From Firmicutes bacterium UBA5496 (GTDB lineage: Bacteria > Bacillota > Proteinivoracia > UBA4975): a stretch of 17,207 nucleotides of DNA. The DNA lies in NCBI GenBank assembly GCA_002427015.1, contig DIPE01000089.1, positions 1 through 17,207 on the forward strand. The letters run 5' to 3'. The position numbers were made by a program, and so were the translations under genes. The notes below the pieces were generated by a model. The model made no database searches. It worked only from the letters and a program-made list of their open reading frames with translations, and had not been told where the DNA came from. Positions 1 to 6,407 of the stretch are shown here, piece after piece. Each line of letters opens with the position of its first letter. Positions within the stretch are counted from its first letter, which is position 1.

Positions 1-308
1 TAAAACATCAGGAGTCTAGTAATAAATAAAACCGAATTAGCACTCGGAGTCCGGCAAAATACCGTTCGTAGAGAGAGGCGTGTGGTTGGGGATGACGAAT
101 AAAATCAGCTAAATAACGAAACCGGATAGTTTTATTTAAAACGGGATAGACCTACCTAATTTCTTTTGGGGACACAAAGAGGGTTACCTACTGAAGTTGG
201 GGGCTGTGCATCAAGCCATATGACAGCGAGGGTTCGGTTAGACGAAAACTTACTCCTTTGGAGAGCACCTGCTTGGGGCCAGCGGTTCGGGTCTGCTCAT
301 CTCCACCA
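1..308 (+). ncRNA. ssrA: tmRNA (ssrA), 3' portion, truncated by window start
   Basis: tmRNA rescues stalled ribosomes by acting as both tRNA-Ala and mRNA for a degradation tag. The 3' end has a tRNA-like layout: a 5-bp T-stem (281-285 with 293-297) around a 7-base loop TTCGGGT (286-292), then a 7-base acceptor strand CATCTCC (298-304) and ACCA (305-308). The acceptor strand would pair with a GGGGATG-type 5' end, a common tmRNA start, which must lie upstream of base 1. The tag reading frame is not visible; the opening TAA could be its stop codon, but that is a guess. No ORF covers this stretch, and a good terminator follows 9 bases later. The pseudoknots were not modelled. The T-loop has G where tRNAs and tmRNAs almost always have A58. 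Identity is probable, not certain. Confidence 0.6.
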
Positions 309-316
309 ATGACAAT

Positions 317-342
317 AATCGTCGCTTATGCGGCGGTTTTTT
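317..342 (+). terminator. Rho-independent terminator of the tmRNA
   Basis: A 9-bp stem (317-325 with 330-338, including two G-T pairs) closes a TTAT loop and runs into a T-tract ending at 342. It lies 9 bases past the ACCA end, which supports a stable RNA gene upstream. Confidence 0.8.
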
Positions 343-382
343 ATTTCTATTAATTTTATTACTTAGGCCGAGGTTACCTTTT

Positions 383-401
383 AAATGCCCTGGCATTTTT
401 T
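383..401 (+). terminator. Second, tandem terminator
   Basis: A 6-bp stem (383-388 with 393-398) has loop CCTG and is followed by Ts through 401. It is weaker than the first and probably a back-up that insulates the protease gene from tmRNA transcription. Confidence 0.5.
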
Positions 402-427
402 CATATCGGTCTTCATATAGGTATACA
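400..427 (+). promoter_or_regulatory. Possible sigma-A promoter for the subtilase gene
   Basis: TTCATA (400-405) and TATACA (422-427) are 16 bases apart and lie about 50 bases before the GTG start. The -35 box matches only 4 of 6 positions and overlaps the tail of the preceding terminator, so this is tentative. Confidence 0.3.
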
Positions 428-475
428 AGGCGAACTGTTTTAGTTTTGCCGAATTATATGAGGGGGTTTAATAAG

Positions 476-1933
476 GTGAAGAGATTTTTTGCCGTCATGT
501 TGGCTGTTTTACTGTCAATGACAGCCATGGTCTATGCGGCGCCGCCGGTTGAGGTGGAAAAGGTCTCTGTTCTCATTGGCCTGGCCAATGAAAGCGGCAG
601 AAGTTCAGTTGCTTCGTTAGGTGGCAAGATTCTACGAGAATTTAAATTTATCAATGTGGTTCAAGTAGAATTGCCCAAAATCGCAGTTGAAAAAATGAGG
701 AATGCCCGGGGTATCGAGTTTATTGAACCAGATGCTGAGGTCCAGGCTTATGCCCAAACAGTTCCCTGGGGCATTGAGCATGTCAACGCGCCGGATGTTC
801 ATAGCGCGGGTTTTAAGGGTGCAGGAATTAAAGTGGCTGTTCTGGATACGGGTATCCTTACCAGCCATGCGGATTTACTGGTTGCAGGTGGCTACGATAC
901 TACTGGCACAGGCAGCTACAACGATGACAACGGTCATGGCACTCACGTAGCAGGCACGATAGCAGCCTTAGACAACACCATTGGTGTCTTGGGTGCCGCT
1001 CCCAGTGCTCAGCTGTATGCTGTAAAAGTTTTAAACAGTGCAGGCAGCGGCTCCTACAGCAATATCATTGCCGGCATTGAGTGGGCCATTAACAACGATA
1101 TTGATGTTATCAATATGAGCTTGGGCGGGAGCTCTGGATCTACCGCCCTGGAACAAGCTTGCAACTCAGCATATAATGCCGGTATTTTGCTTGTTGCAGC
1201 CGCAGGCAATGAGGGCACATCTTCCGGCACAACCGAATGCATCGGCTATCCCGCAAAATATTCTTCGGTAATGGCTGTCGGCTCCATTACTTCCAGCAAT
1301 GTCCGCTCATCTTTTTCCAGCACCGGTTCAACCTTGGAAATAATGGCTCCGGGTTCAAACATTTACAGCACCACTTACAATGGCAGTTACGGAACCATGA
1401 GCGGCACATCCATGGCCTGCCCCCATGTAGCCGGTGTGGCAGCGCTGGTATGGAGTGCGAAGCCCAGCCTGACAAATGTTCAGCTGCGCAATGCACTTGA
1501 CTTAACCGCCAATGACATGTGGAATGATGCCTGGCGCTATGGCAACGGTCTTGTGGATGCCTGGGCCGCATACCAATATGTCACCGATGGGGTAATTCCC
1601 GATCCTGATCCAGACCCCGATCCCGAACCAGCATATTTGAATGTGAGCATTTCCACTAATTACAGTTATTACTTTATGTACGAAACCATGCGCATGACTG
1701 TTACAGTCAGAGATGAGAATAGCGCCTTGGTTCCTGATGCTTATGTAACCCTAAAGCTCACTACTGCCTCTGGCAATGTACGGCAGGGCTCGGGGTATAC
1801 CGATTCCAGCGGCGCCATCACGTTCAGGTATACCATTGTCTATTCTGATGGCAGAGGATACTACACTATTTTTGCCACTGCCACAAAGGGTTCCGCCTCA
1901 GGTTCTGCGACCAAGACTGTGCGGGTTTATTGA
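476..1933 (+). CDS. Secreted subtilisin-like serine protease (S8) with I9 propeptide and C-terminal Ig-like domain
   Basis: This is an extracellular endopeptidase of the subtilisin family. The start is GTG at 476, because AGGGGG (461-466) sits 9 bases upstream; an upstream ATG (458) and TTG (446) lack a ribosome site. From this start (485 aa) residues 1-21 form a signal peptide (KR, hydrophobic run, cleavage near VYA-A). Residues about 28-92 are an I9 inhibitor propeptide, and the catalytic domain spans about 97-370. The triad is visible: D124 (VAVLDTGI), H154 (NGHGTHVAG) and S312 (GTSMACPHVAG), with oxyanion N245 (AAAGNEG). A Pro-Asp linker (375-385) joins a roughly 100-residue beta-rich domain with the look of a bacterial Ig-like or invasin-type fold (TVRDENSALVPDAYVTL; YTDSSGAITF). 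All active-site residues are intact. The natural substrate is unknown; a PrcB-domain gene lies 1.8 kb downstream. Confidence 0.93.
   Translation: MKRFFAVMLAVLLSMTAMVYAAPPVEVEKVSVLIGLANESGRSSVASLGGKILREFKFINVVQVELPKIAVEKMRNARGIEFIEPDAEVQAYAQTVPWGIEHVNAPDVHSAGFKGAGIKVAVLDTGILTSHADLLVAGGYDTTGTGSYNDDNGHGTHVAGTIAALDNTIGVLGAAPSAQLYAVKVLNSAGSGSYSNIIAGIEWAINNDIDVINMSLGGSSGSTALEQACNSAYNAGILLVAAAGNEGTSSGTTECIGYPAKYSSVMAVGSITSSNVRSSFSSTGSTLEIMAPGSNIYSTTYNGSYGTMSGTSMACPHVAGVAALVWSAKPSLTNVQLRNALDLTANDMWNDAWRYGNGLVDAWAAYQYVTDGVIPDPDPDPDPEPAYLNVSISTNYSYYFMYETMRMTVTVRDENSALVPDAYVTLKLTTASGNVRQGSGYTDSSGAITFRYTIVYSDGRGYYTIFATATKGSASGSATKTVRVY
1598..1630 (+). repeat. Short tandem repeat encoding the Pro-Asp linker
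   Basis: Near-perfect 6-base units (GATCCN/GACCCC) encode PDPDPDPDPEP between the catalytic and C-terminal domains of the subtilase. The unit length keeps the frame, so gain or loss of units would only change linker length. Confidence 0.75.
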
Positions 1934-1940
1934 CAGCTGT

Positions 1941-1969
1941 GACCCCCGAAATTCGGGGGTCTTTTTTTT
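1941..1969 (+). terminator. Rho-independent terminator of the subtilase gene
   Basis: A perfect 9-bp stem (1941-1949 with 1953-1961) with a 3-base loop is followed by eight Ts, 8 bases past the stop codon. The subtilase is therefore probably monocistronic. Confidence 0.93.
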
Positions 1970-2146
1970 AGTTCATGGAGCAAAAATATTAGCTGGCTGA
2001 TTCTTTTTGAAAGAACACTGGGGTTGGTAACCCCGGCCAATGGCTGCTATATTTGCCAGGCTTGAAACAGCGAAAACAGCAGGAACTTGCAGGGCAAATG
2101 GCGAATAAAGCTAGATGCATGGATATTAGAAAAGAGGGTCTTTAAA

Positions 2147-3652
2147 TTGAATGAAATTAAAAAACAAGACCAGCCAATGCTGTTGACCAGTCTGTTAGCA
2201 GGCGTCAACCATAGCGTTATCGGTGATATAGCTGAGATAAAAATAAATAATATATGTTATGACTCTAGAAAAGTCTCACCAGGCAGCCTGTTTGTGTGTT
2301 TGCCTGGCGCCATGCATGACGGCCATGAATTTGCTCCTGATGCCATTAAGCTTGGGGCTTCAGCTCTGCTGGTTGAGCGCAGGCTTGATTTTTCCTGCCC
2401 GCAGATTGTGGTGGAAAACACGCGCAAGTCTTTAGCCCAGATTGCTGTTAATTTTTTTACTCATCCCTACAGAGATTTGACCCTCATGGGCGTAACAGGC
2501 ACTAACGGCAAGACTACAATCGTCCATATGTTGAAATCAATAATGGGACAAGTTGCCTTGTCCGCAATGATTGGCACAATTGGCGTTAAAATTGGCGAGG
2601 GGGATTATTTCGCCACCGGCAATACTACTCCTGAGTCCTTAGAGCTGCAGTTCCAGCTGCGGAAAATGGCAGATCAGGGAGTGGCTTATGTAGCCGCAGA
2701 AGTCAGTTCTCAAGGGTTGGCGAAGCATAGGCTAGACCATTCTCTAGTGGACGCCGCCATTTTTACTAATCTCACCTGGGACCATATGGACTATCATAAG
2801 ACCATGGAGCATTACTTTGCCTGCAAGACCAAACTTTTCCAGCAGATAAAGCCTGGAGGCATTGCTGTCATCAACATTGATGATCCCTACGGTCAAAAAT
2901 TAACGGCCCTTGCCCAAGGGCGGCTGGTGACTTACAGCCTGCAAAAGAGCGCCGATTGTACTGCGGAAATTATTGAACGTCAGGCTACCGGCACCAGAAT
3001 TAATTTCCGCCTGGGTGCAGACTCCTTTGAGGTGGTTGTCCCTATTCTCTTTGACTATAATGTCTACAATGCCTTGGCGGCTGCAGCCACTGCCTGGGGG
3101 CTGGGCATATCGCCTGAAGTCATTCGCCAGGGGCTGGAGCAATTGCACCAGGTTCCCGGACGCATGGAGAAGGTGGATTTTGGCCAGAATTATGGCATTT
3201 TTATCGACTTTGCTCATACCCCTGATGCCCTTGAGAAATTGCTTAAGGGCCTGAAAAACCTTGTGCAAAATCGCCTGATTGTGGTCTTTGGCTGTGTGGG
3301 CAACGGCGACCGGGAGAAGCGGCCGCAAATGGCGGCCATCGCCCAGGAGTACGGCGATGTGGTTATTGTCACAAGCACGCAGCCAAAGTATGAAGATCCC
3401 GATGCCATCATTGATGAAATTATTAAAGGTTTTAAAACTAATAATTACACCCGCATTGTCCTGCGGGAGCAGGCGGTGGAAAAGGCCTTGTCCCTTGCCC
3501 GGGCTGGCGATATTGTAATCCTGGCCGGGTTTGGCCATCAAAAGTACAAGCTTATGAAGGGAAAAGCCACACCTTATTCGGATTTTCAGGCGGTGGCCGG
3601 TTATTTCTTGAAAGCCGCTGAACAGGAAACTGCGGGCACCGAGACTAAATAA
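2147..3652 (+). CDS. MurE-type Mur ligase with atypical amino-acid pocket
   Basis: Mur ligases add an amino acid to UDP-MurNAc-peptides in the cytoplasm; MurE adds the third residue of the peptidoglycan stem. The chosen start is TTG at 2147, 8 bases after GAGGG (2134-2138); an in-frame TTG at 2087 is unsupported. At 501 aa the length is typical. Visible motifs: YDSRKV (38-43), P-loop GTNGKTT (118-124), TNLTWDHMDYH (207-217), the lysine expected to be carbamylated (K227 in YFACKTKLF), FDYNVYNALAA (302-312), PGRME (337-341), DFAHTPDALE (354-363) and KRPQM (391-395). The residues that normally read diaminopimelate differ: DNPR is TQPK (411-414) and GKGHE is GFGHQ (461-465). There is no dcw cluster nearby, so it may be a paralogue with another substrate. 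Two small hairpins (2001-2015, 2018-2036) lie upstream without a clear promoter. The family is secure; the substrate is open. Confidence 0.85.
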   Translation: MNEIKKQDQPMLLTSLLAGVNHSVIGDIAEIKINNICYDSRKVSPGSLFVCLPGAMHDGHEFAPDAIKLGASALLVERRLDFSCPQIVVENTRKSLAQIAVNFFTHPYRDLTLMGVTGTNGKTTIVHMLKSIMGQVALSAMIGTIGVKIGEGDYFATGNTTPESLELQFQLRKMADQGVAYVAAEVSSQGLAKHRLDHSLVDAAIFTNLTWDHMDYHKTMEHYFACKTKLFQQIKPGGIAVINIDDPYGQKLTALAQGRLVTYSLQKSADCTAEIIERQATGTRINFRLGADSFEVVVPILFDYNVYNALAAAATAWGLGISPEVIRQGLEQLHQVPGRMEKVDFGQNYGIFIDFAHTPDALEKLLKGLKNLVQNRLIVVFGCVGNGDREKRPQMAAIAQEYGDVVIVTSTQPKYEDPDAIIDEIIKGFKTNNYTRIVLREQAVEKALSLARAGDIVILAGFGHQKYKLMKGKATPYSDFQAVAGYFLKAAEQETAGTETK

Positions 3653-3729
3653 CTTCATGCTGGCTGATTTAATCCTGGAGTGTGTTTAATCCGGGATTTT
3701 TCTATCTTTGTTTTTATAGGAGGAATCTA

Positions 3730-4212
3730 ATGTCTAAAAAATTGCCTGCTAAGATATTGATTGCAGGGACGCTGGCAACCTTGCTGTTGACAGCAGGAGC
3801 GCAATTCATATTATTTGGAGGTGAAGAGTTAGCCATGGCGCCATTGGAAAGATTGCCTGATTCAGAGATCCCCCGGGAAATACTGATATGGCTGGACAAA
3901 GACAAATACAGCGAAGGCTATGGAGCGTTTTATCTGGAAGGGGATTTGTACCTGGCAGCCAGAATGGGCCAGTGCCCCACGGGCGGATATGCTGTGCTTC
4001 TCGGCAATCCTAAACTGGAGAAAGCTGAGGCGGTAATAACTGCAGAGTTTAAAAAGCCCCAGCCCTGGGATATGGTCACTCAGGTTCTTACCTACCCCAG
4101 GACGGTGGTTAAAATCGCCGCTGCCGGCAAGTGTCCGGCAACTGCCCTGTTCTTAGCTGCCGACGGGTCGGTGCTGGCCCGGGTAGAAGTGAGTAGACTG
4201 GACCTGGAATAG
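3730..4212 (+). CDS. Membrane-anchored or secreted protein with PrcB C-terminal domain
   Basis: The 160-aa protein starts at ATG 3730, 6 bases after AGGAGG (3718-3723). Residues 9-28 form a signal anchor or uncleaved signal peptide after a KKLPAK basic stretch, so the rest is extracellular. Residues about 72-130 resemble the PrcB_C domain: RMGQCPTGGYAVLL, then KKPQPWDMVTQVLTYPRTVVKI, which matches the family pattern of GGY, P..GD.VTQV and YP..VV.I. PrcB is known from the Treponema denticola dentilisin complex, where it associates with the subtilisin-like protease PrtP. Two cysteines (82, 135) could form a disulphide. The function here is unknown; partnership with the upstream subtilase is an inference. 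No convincing promoter or terminator was found on either side. Confidence 0.7.
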   Translation: MSKKLPAKILIAGTLATLLLTAGAQFILFGGEELAMAPLERLPDSEIPREILIWLDKDKYSEGYGAFYLEGDLYLAARMGQCPTGGYAVLLGNPKLEKAEAVITAEFKKPQPWDMVTQVLTYPRTVVKIAAAGKCPATALFLAADGSVLARVEVSRLDLE

Positions 4213-4282
4213 AATTTTTGCCGGAATAATATCTTTTGCCTTTTGCGGTTAAACTGTAATTAGCCAAAGTGAGGTGAGAGAT

Positions 4283-4411
4283 ATGACCCGATGCAGGGAT
4301 TGCGCAAATTATGTTCCTGAAAAAGGGGAAAATGGCCGCTGTTTTGGTCAGCCTGTTAAGGCAAATATGAGTTCCCGCAACTGTCCCAGAGACGCATTTA
4401 AACCTTGCTAA
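4283..4411 (+). CDS. Small cysteine-rich protein (42 aa)
   Basis: This ORF is 42 codons long and starts with ATG at 4283, 4 to 5 bases after GAGGTGAG (4271-4278). It reads MTRCRDCANYVPEKGENGRC at the start and continues with cysteines at 34 and 42, giving C4, C7, C20, C34 and C42. The CxxC plus spaced cysteines suggest a small zinc-binding or iron-sulphur fold; the C-x2-C-x12-C-x13-C spacing recalls small cysteine-rich metal-binding subunits. The good ribosome site, the full cysteine set and the terminator hairpin that starts 6 bases after the stop argue that it is real. It has no signal peptide, so it is probably cytoplasmic. Function unknown. Confidence 0.65.
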   Translation: MTRCRDCANYVPEKGENGRCFGQPVKANMSSRNCPRDAFKPC

Positions 4412-4416
4412 AAAAT

Positions 4417-4441
4417 AGCCCGTCTCATTTTGAGACGGGTT
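4417..4441 (-). terminator. Bidirectional terminator between the Cys-rich gene and ychF
   Basis: A 9-bp perfect stem (4419-4427 with 4431-4439) can be extended by two pairs. On the minus strand it is followed by a TATTTTTT tract, so it mainly terminates the ychF-like gene, whose stop is 10 bases away. On the plus strand only three to four Ts follow, so it works less well for the small gene. Confidence 0.8.
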
Positions 4442-4450
4442 TAGCCTATA

Positions 4451-5506
4451 TTAGACGTTAAAGCGGATGTGGACTATATCTCCGTCCTGGACGATGTAGT
4501 CTTTGCCCACTAACTGGGCAAGGCCTTTTTCCTTGACGGCGGTTTCACTGCCCAATTGGATAAGATCCTCATAGCTCATAACATCGGCACGGATAAAGCC
4601 TCTAGCCAAGTCGCTGTGGATAGTTCCCGCTGCATCTACGGCGGTGCCCCCCTGTTTCAGGGCCCAAGCCCGGACTTCATCGCTGCCCACAGTAAAGAAA
4701 GCGATGAGGCCAAGGAGTGAATATGCTTCCCGGGCCACCAGAGCTGTCCCAGGTTCTGAAATATTGAGCTCTTCCATGAACACTTGTTGTTCTTCCGGGC
4801 CCAGCTGGGAGATTTCCTTCTCAATTTGGGCGGAGAGGGTAAGCAAGCGCCAACCCTTTTCCTGGCTGATGGCCTTTAGTTTATCCAGCCATTGGGGGGT
4901 CGTTCCCAGATCGCTTTCATCCAGATTAACCACCAGCAGCTGGGGTTTGTCAGTGAAGAAGACAAGACCTTGAAGCTGCTGACTTTCTTCTTCAGTCAGC
5001 TGCAGCTGGGACATGGGTTTTTCGTCCAGCAGGTGCTCAAGGCATTTTTCCAGCACCGGCAGCTGCTCCTTGCCGGGCCCCTTAACCTTGGAGGAACTCT
5101 TAATCCTGTCCAGGCGGGTTTCCACCAGGGCCATGTCTGCCAGCAGCAGCTCATGGTTGACCAAGTTGAAATCCCGGATGGGATCGATTGAGCCCAGGGG
5201 ATGAGGGTAATCGCCTGCGAATGCCCTGATTACGTGAATCAGGGCCTGAGCGGGGCGAATGGAATCGAGAAAAGCTGCGCTCTTGCCTGTGCCCTCGCTG
5301 AGGCCGGCCAGATCAGTGACCTGAATTTGCCCGTATACAGTCTTGCGGGGCTGGTACATGGCGCTTAATTTATCAACCCTGCCGTCGGGGACATTGGCCA
5401 TGGCAATGGCCGAAGGCTTTCCCTCCGGGGGAGTGTAATTGGTGAGAAGCGTAAACAAAGTCGTCTTGCCTGCAAGGGGCAAGCCCACAATTCCGCATGT
5501 GAGCAC
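4451..5506 (-). CDS. ychF: YchF/OLA1-family P-loop NTPase, divergent form
   Basis: YchF proteins are Obg-related P-loop NTPases that bind the ribosome and prefer ATP. The chosen start is GTG at 5506, 9 bases after AGGAG (5516-5520 on the minus strand); the TTG at 5515 would directly abut that site. From there the protein is 351 aa, close to the family's roughly 363. The P-loop is GLPLAGKTT (8-16), G3 is DLAGL (65-69), and a later VVNLDESD occupies the G4 position. The C-terminal TGS-like end DYIVQDGDIVHIRFNV is typical. Differences from canonical YchF are clear: GLPNVGKST is GLPLAGKTT, the NYPF-type switch I is absent, and the GEGLGNKFL segment is replaced by SEGTGKSAAFL. It may be a paralogue rather than the housekeeping YchF. 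Confidence 0.85.
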   Translation of the reverse strand: MLTCGIVGLPLAGKTTLFTLLTNYTPPEGKPSAIAMANVPDGRVDKLSAMYQPRKTVYGQIQVTDLAGLSEGTGKSAAFLDSIRPAQALIHVIRAFAGDYPHPLGSIDPIRDFNLVNHELLLADMALVETRLDRIKSSSKVKGPGKEQLPVLEKCLEHLLDEKPMSQLQLTEEESQQLQGLVFFTDKPQLLVVNLDESDLGTTPQWLDKLKAISQEKGWRLLTLSAQIEKEISQLGPEEQQVFMEELNISEPGTALVAREAYSLLGLIAFFTVGSDEVRAWALKQGGTAVDAAGTIHSDLARGFIRADVMSYEDLIQLGSETAVKEKGLAQLVGKDYIVQDGDIVHIRFNV

Positions 5507-5544
5507 AGCATTCAACTCCTAAAATAGTAATAAGGGACCTAATA

Positions 5545-5574
5545 ACTATAGCACATTTTTTGCGGTTGGGACAA
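5545..5574 (-). promoter_or_regulatory. Sigma-A-type promoter of the ychF-like gene
   Basis: Reading the minus strand, TTGTCC (5574-5569) and TATAGT (5550-5545) are separated by 18 bases and lie about 40 bases before the GTG start. Confidence 0.6.
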
Positions 5575-5635
5575 GGATAAGCCCTGGGAACTGCGGTATA
5601 ATACTAATAAAATTATGCCAAGCTGCAGGTTGCAT

Positions 5636-5664
5636 TTCACTTTTTTCTTCATTAAGAGTATAAT
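5636..5664 (+). promoter_or_regulatory. Sigma-A-type promoter of the cofE-like / DUF523-nadE unit
   Basis: A perfect TATAAT (5659-5664) has TTCACT (5636-5641) 17 bases upstream, giving a start near 5671, about 20 bases before the first codon. It lies back to back with the ychF promoter. Confidence 0.6.
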
Positions 5665-5690
5665 CAGGGCAGCGATAGCTGAAAGGACTG

Positions 5691-6407
5691 ATGGAGATGA
5701 GCGAAGCCAAAGGACTGGCTGTGGGACAAACCTGGCAGTCGGAGATTGAAAGCAACGGACAAAAGTATCTTCGCATTTTAGTCAAAACCCACTTTATTAA
5801 TGAAGGGGAAGATGTGGGCCAGGTGGCCGTCCGCTACCTGGAGGACATCTATCAGCCCGGAGACTGTGTTGTTCTCAGTGAAACAATGGTTGCCAACACC
5901 ATAGGCCTGGCAATCGACCAAAGCCAAATTAAGCCTGGCTGGTGGGCAAAAAGGCTGTACAAATTTGTCAAGCGCACCAAGCATGGCCGGGGCATCGGCA
6001 CACCGGAAAAAATGCAGATGGCTATTGAAGTGGCTGGTTTATGGCGCATTTTGCTGGCAACTGTTGTCAGCGCAATCACTAAGCTCTTTGGGGTTAAGGG
6101 CTGGTTTTACCGGGTGGCGGGAGACACTGTCCGTTCTATCGACGGCCAAAGCGGCGGTCCTAACGGCCCTTATTGGACCAAAATCATTCTGCCCCTGCCT
6201 GATCCCAACAAGACTGCCAGCGAGATTGCCGCTGCCTGCGGTTATCCTGTTGTAGTTGCCGATATCAATGACCTGGGCGGGAGCATCAAGGGCTGGTCTG
6301 ACCCCGAAATACGCAAGCTAGATTTTGCCGATATTTTACGGGACAACCCCATGGGTCAGACCGTTACCATGACTCCCATGGCCCTGGTGAGGCCTATGGC
6401 TGAATAA
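5691..6407 (+). CDS. CofE-like protein (F420-0:gamma-glutamyl ligase family)
   Basis: The 238-aa protein resembles the CofE fold, which in F420-producing organisms adds gamma-linked glutamates to coenzyme F420-0 using GTP. Recognisable parts are the VKTHFINEGEDV stretch (31-42), LEDIYQPGDCVVLSETMVAN (50-69), which corresponds to the GD.VV.SE core of the ligase, DGQSGGPNG (151-159) and VVVADINDLGG (187-197). No other F420 genes are in the window, and homologues occur in Bacillota not known to make F420, so the true substrate is uncertain. ATG 5691 or ATG 5697 could be the start: AAAGGA (5682-5687) is 3 or 9 bases away, so the second is slightly favoured on spacing. Its stop overlaps the ATG of the next gene (TAATG), which indicates translational coupling. 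Confidence 0.72.
   Translation: MEMSEAKGLAVGQTWQSEIESNGQKYLRILVKTHFINEGEDVGQVAVRYLEDIYQPGDCVVLSETMVANTIGLAIDQSQIKPGWWAKRLYKFVKRTKHGRGIGTPEKMQMAIEVAGLWRILLATVVSAITKLFGVKGWFYRVAGDTVRSIDGQSGGPNGPYWTKIILPLPDPNKTASEIAAACGYPVVVADINDLGGSIKGWSDPEIRKLDFADILRDNPMGQTVTMTPMALVRPMAE

Noticed and set aside
88..94. GGGGATG, which could pair with the CATCTCC acceptor strand and mark a short RNA starting at 88
   Set aside because: The bases that follow lack the conserved tmRNA D-loop-like sequence (GATTCGAC type), and a 221-base RNA would be too short for a one-piece tmRNA. Chance match is likelier.
2900..3658. Long minus-strand open frame of 252 codons inside the Mur ligase gene
   Set aside because: It is the antisense shadow of a well-conserved gene; the translation shows no family motifs and there is no ribosome site.
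3671..3703. AATCC/GGATT pairing with following Ts as a terminator after the Mur ligase gene
   Set aside because: Only 5 bp with a long loop, and the stem involves a short direct repeat (TTTAATCC twice); too weak to call.
5597..5602. Second TATAAT between ychF and the cofE-like gene
   Set aside because: No acceptable -35 box 16-18 bases upstream; the box at 5659-5664 fits better.
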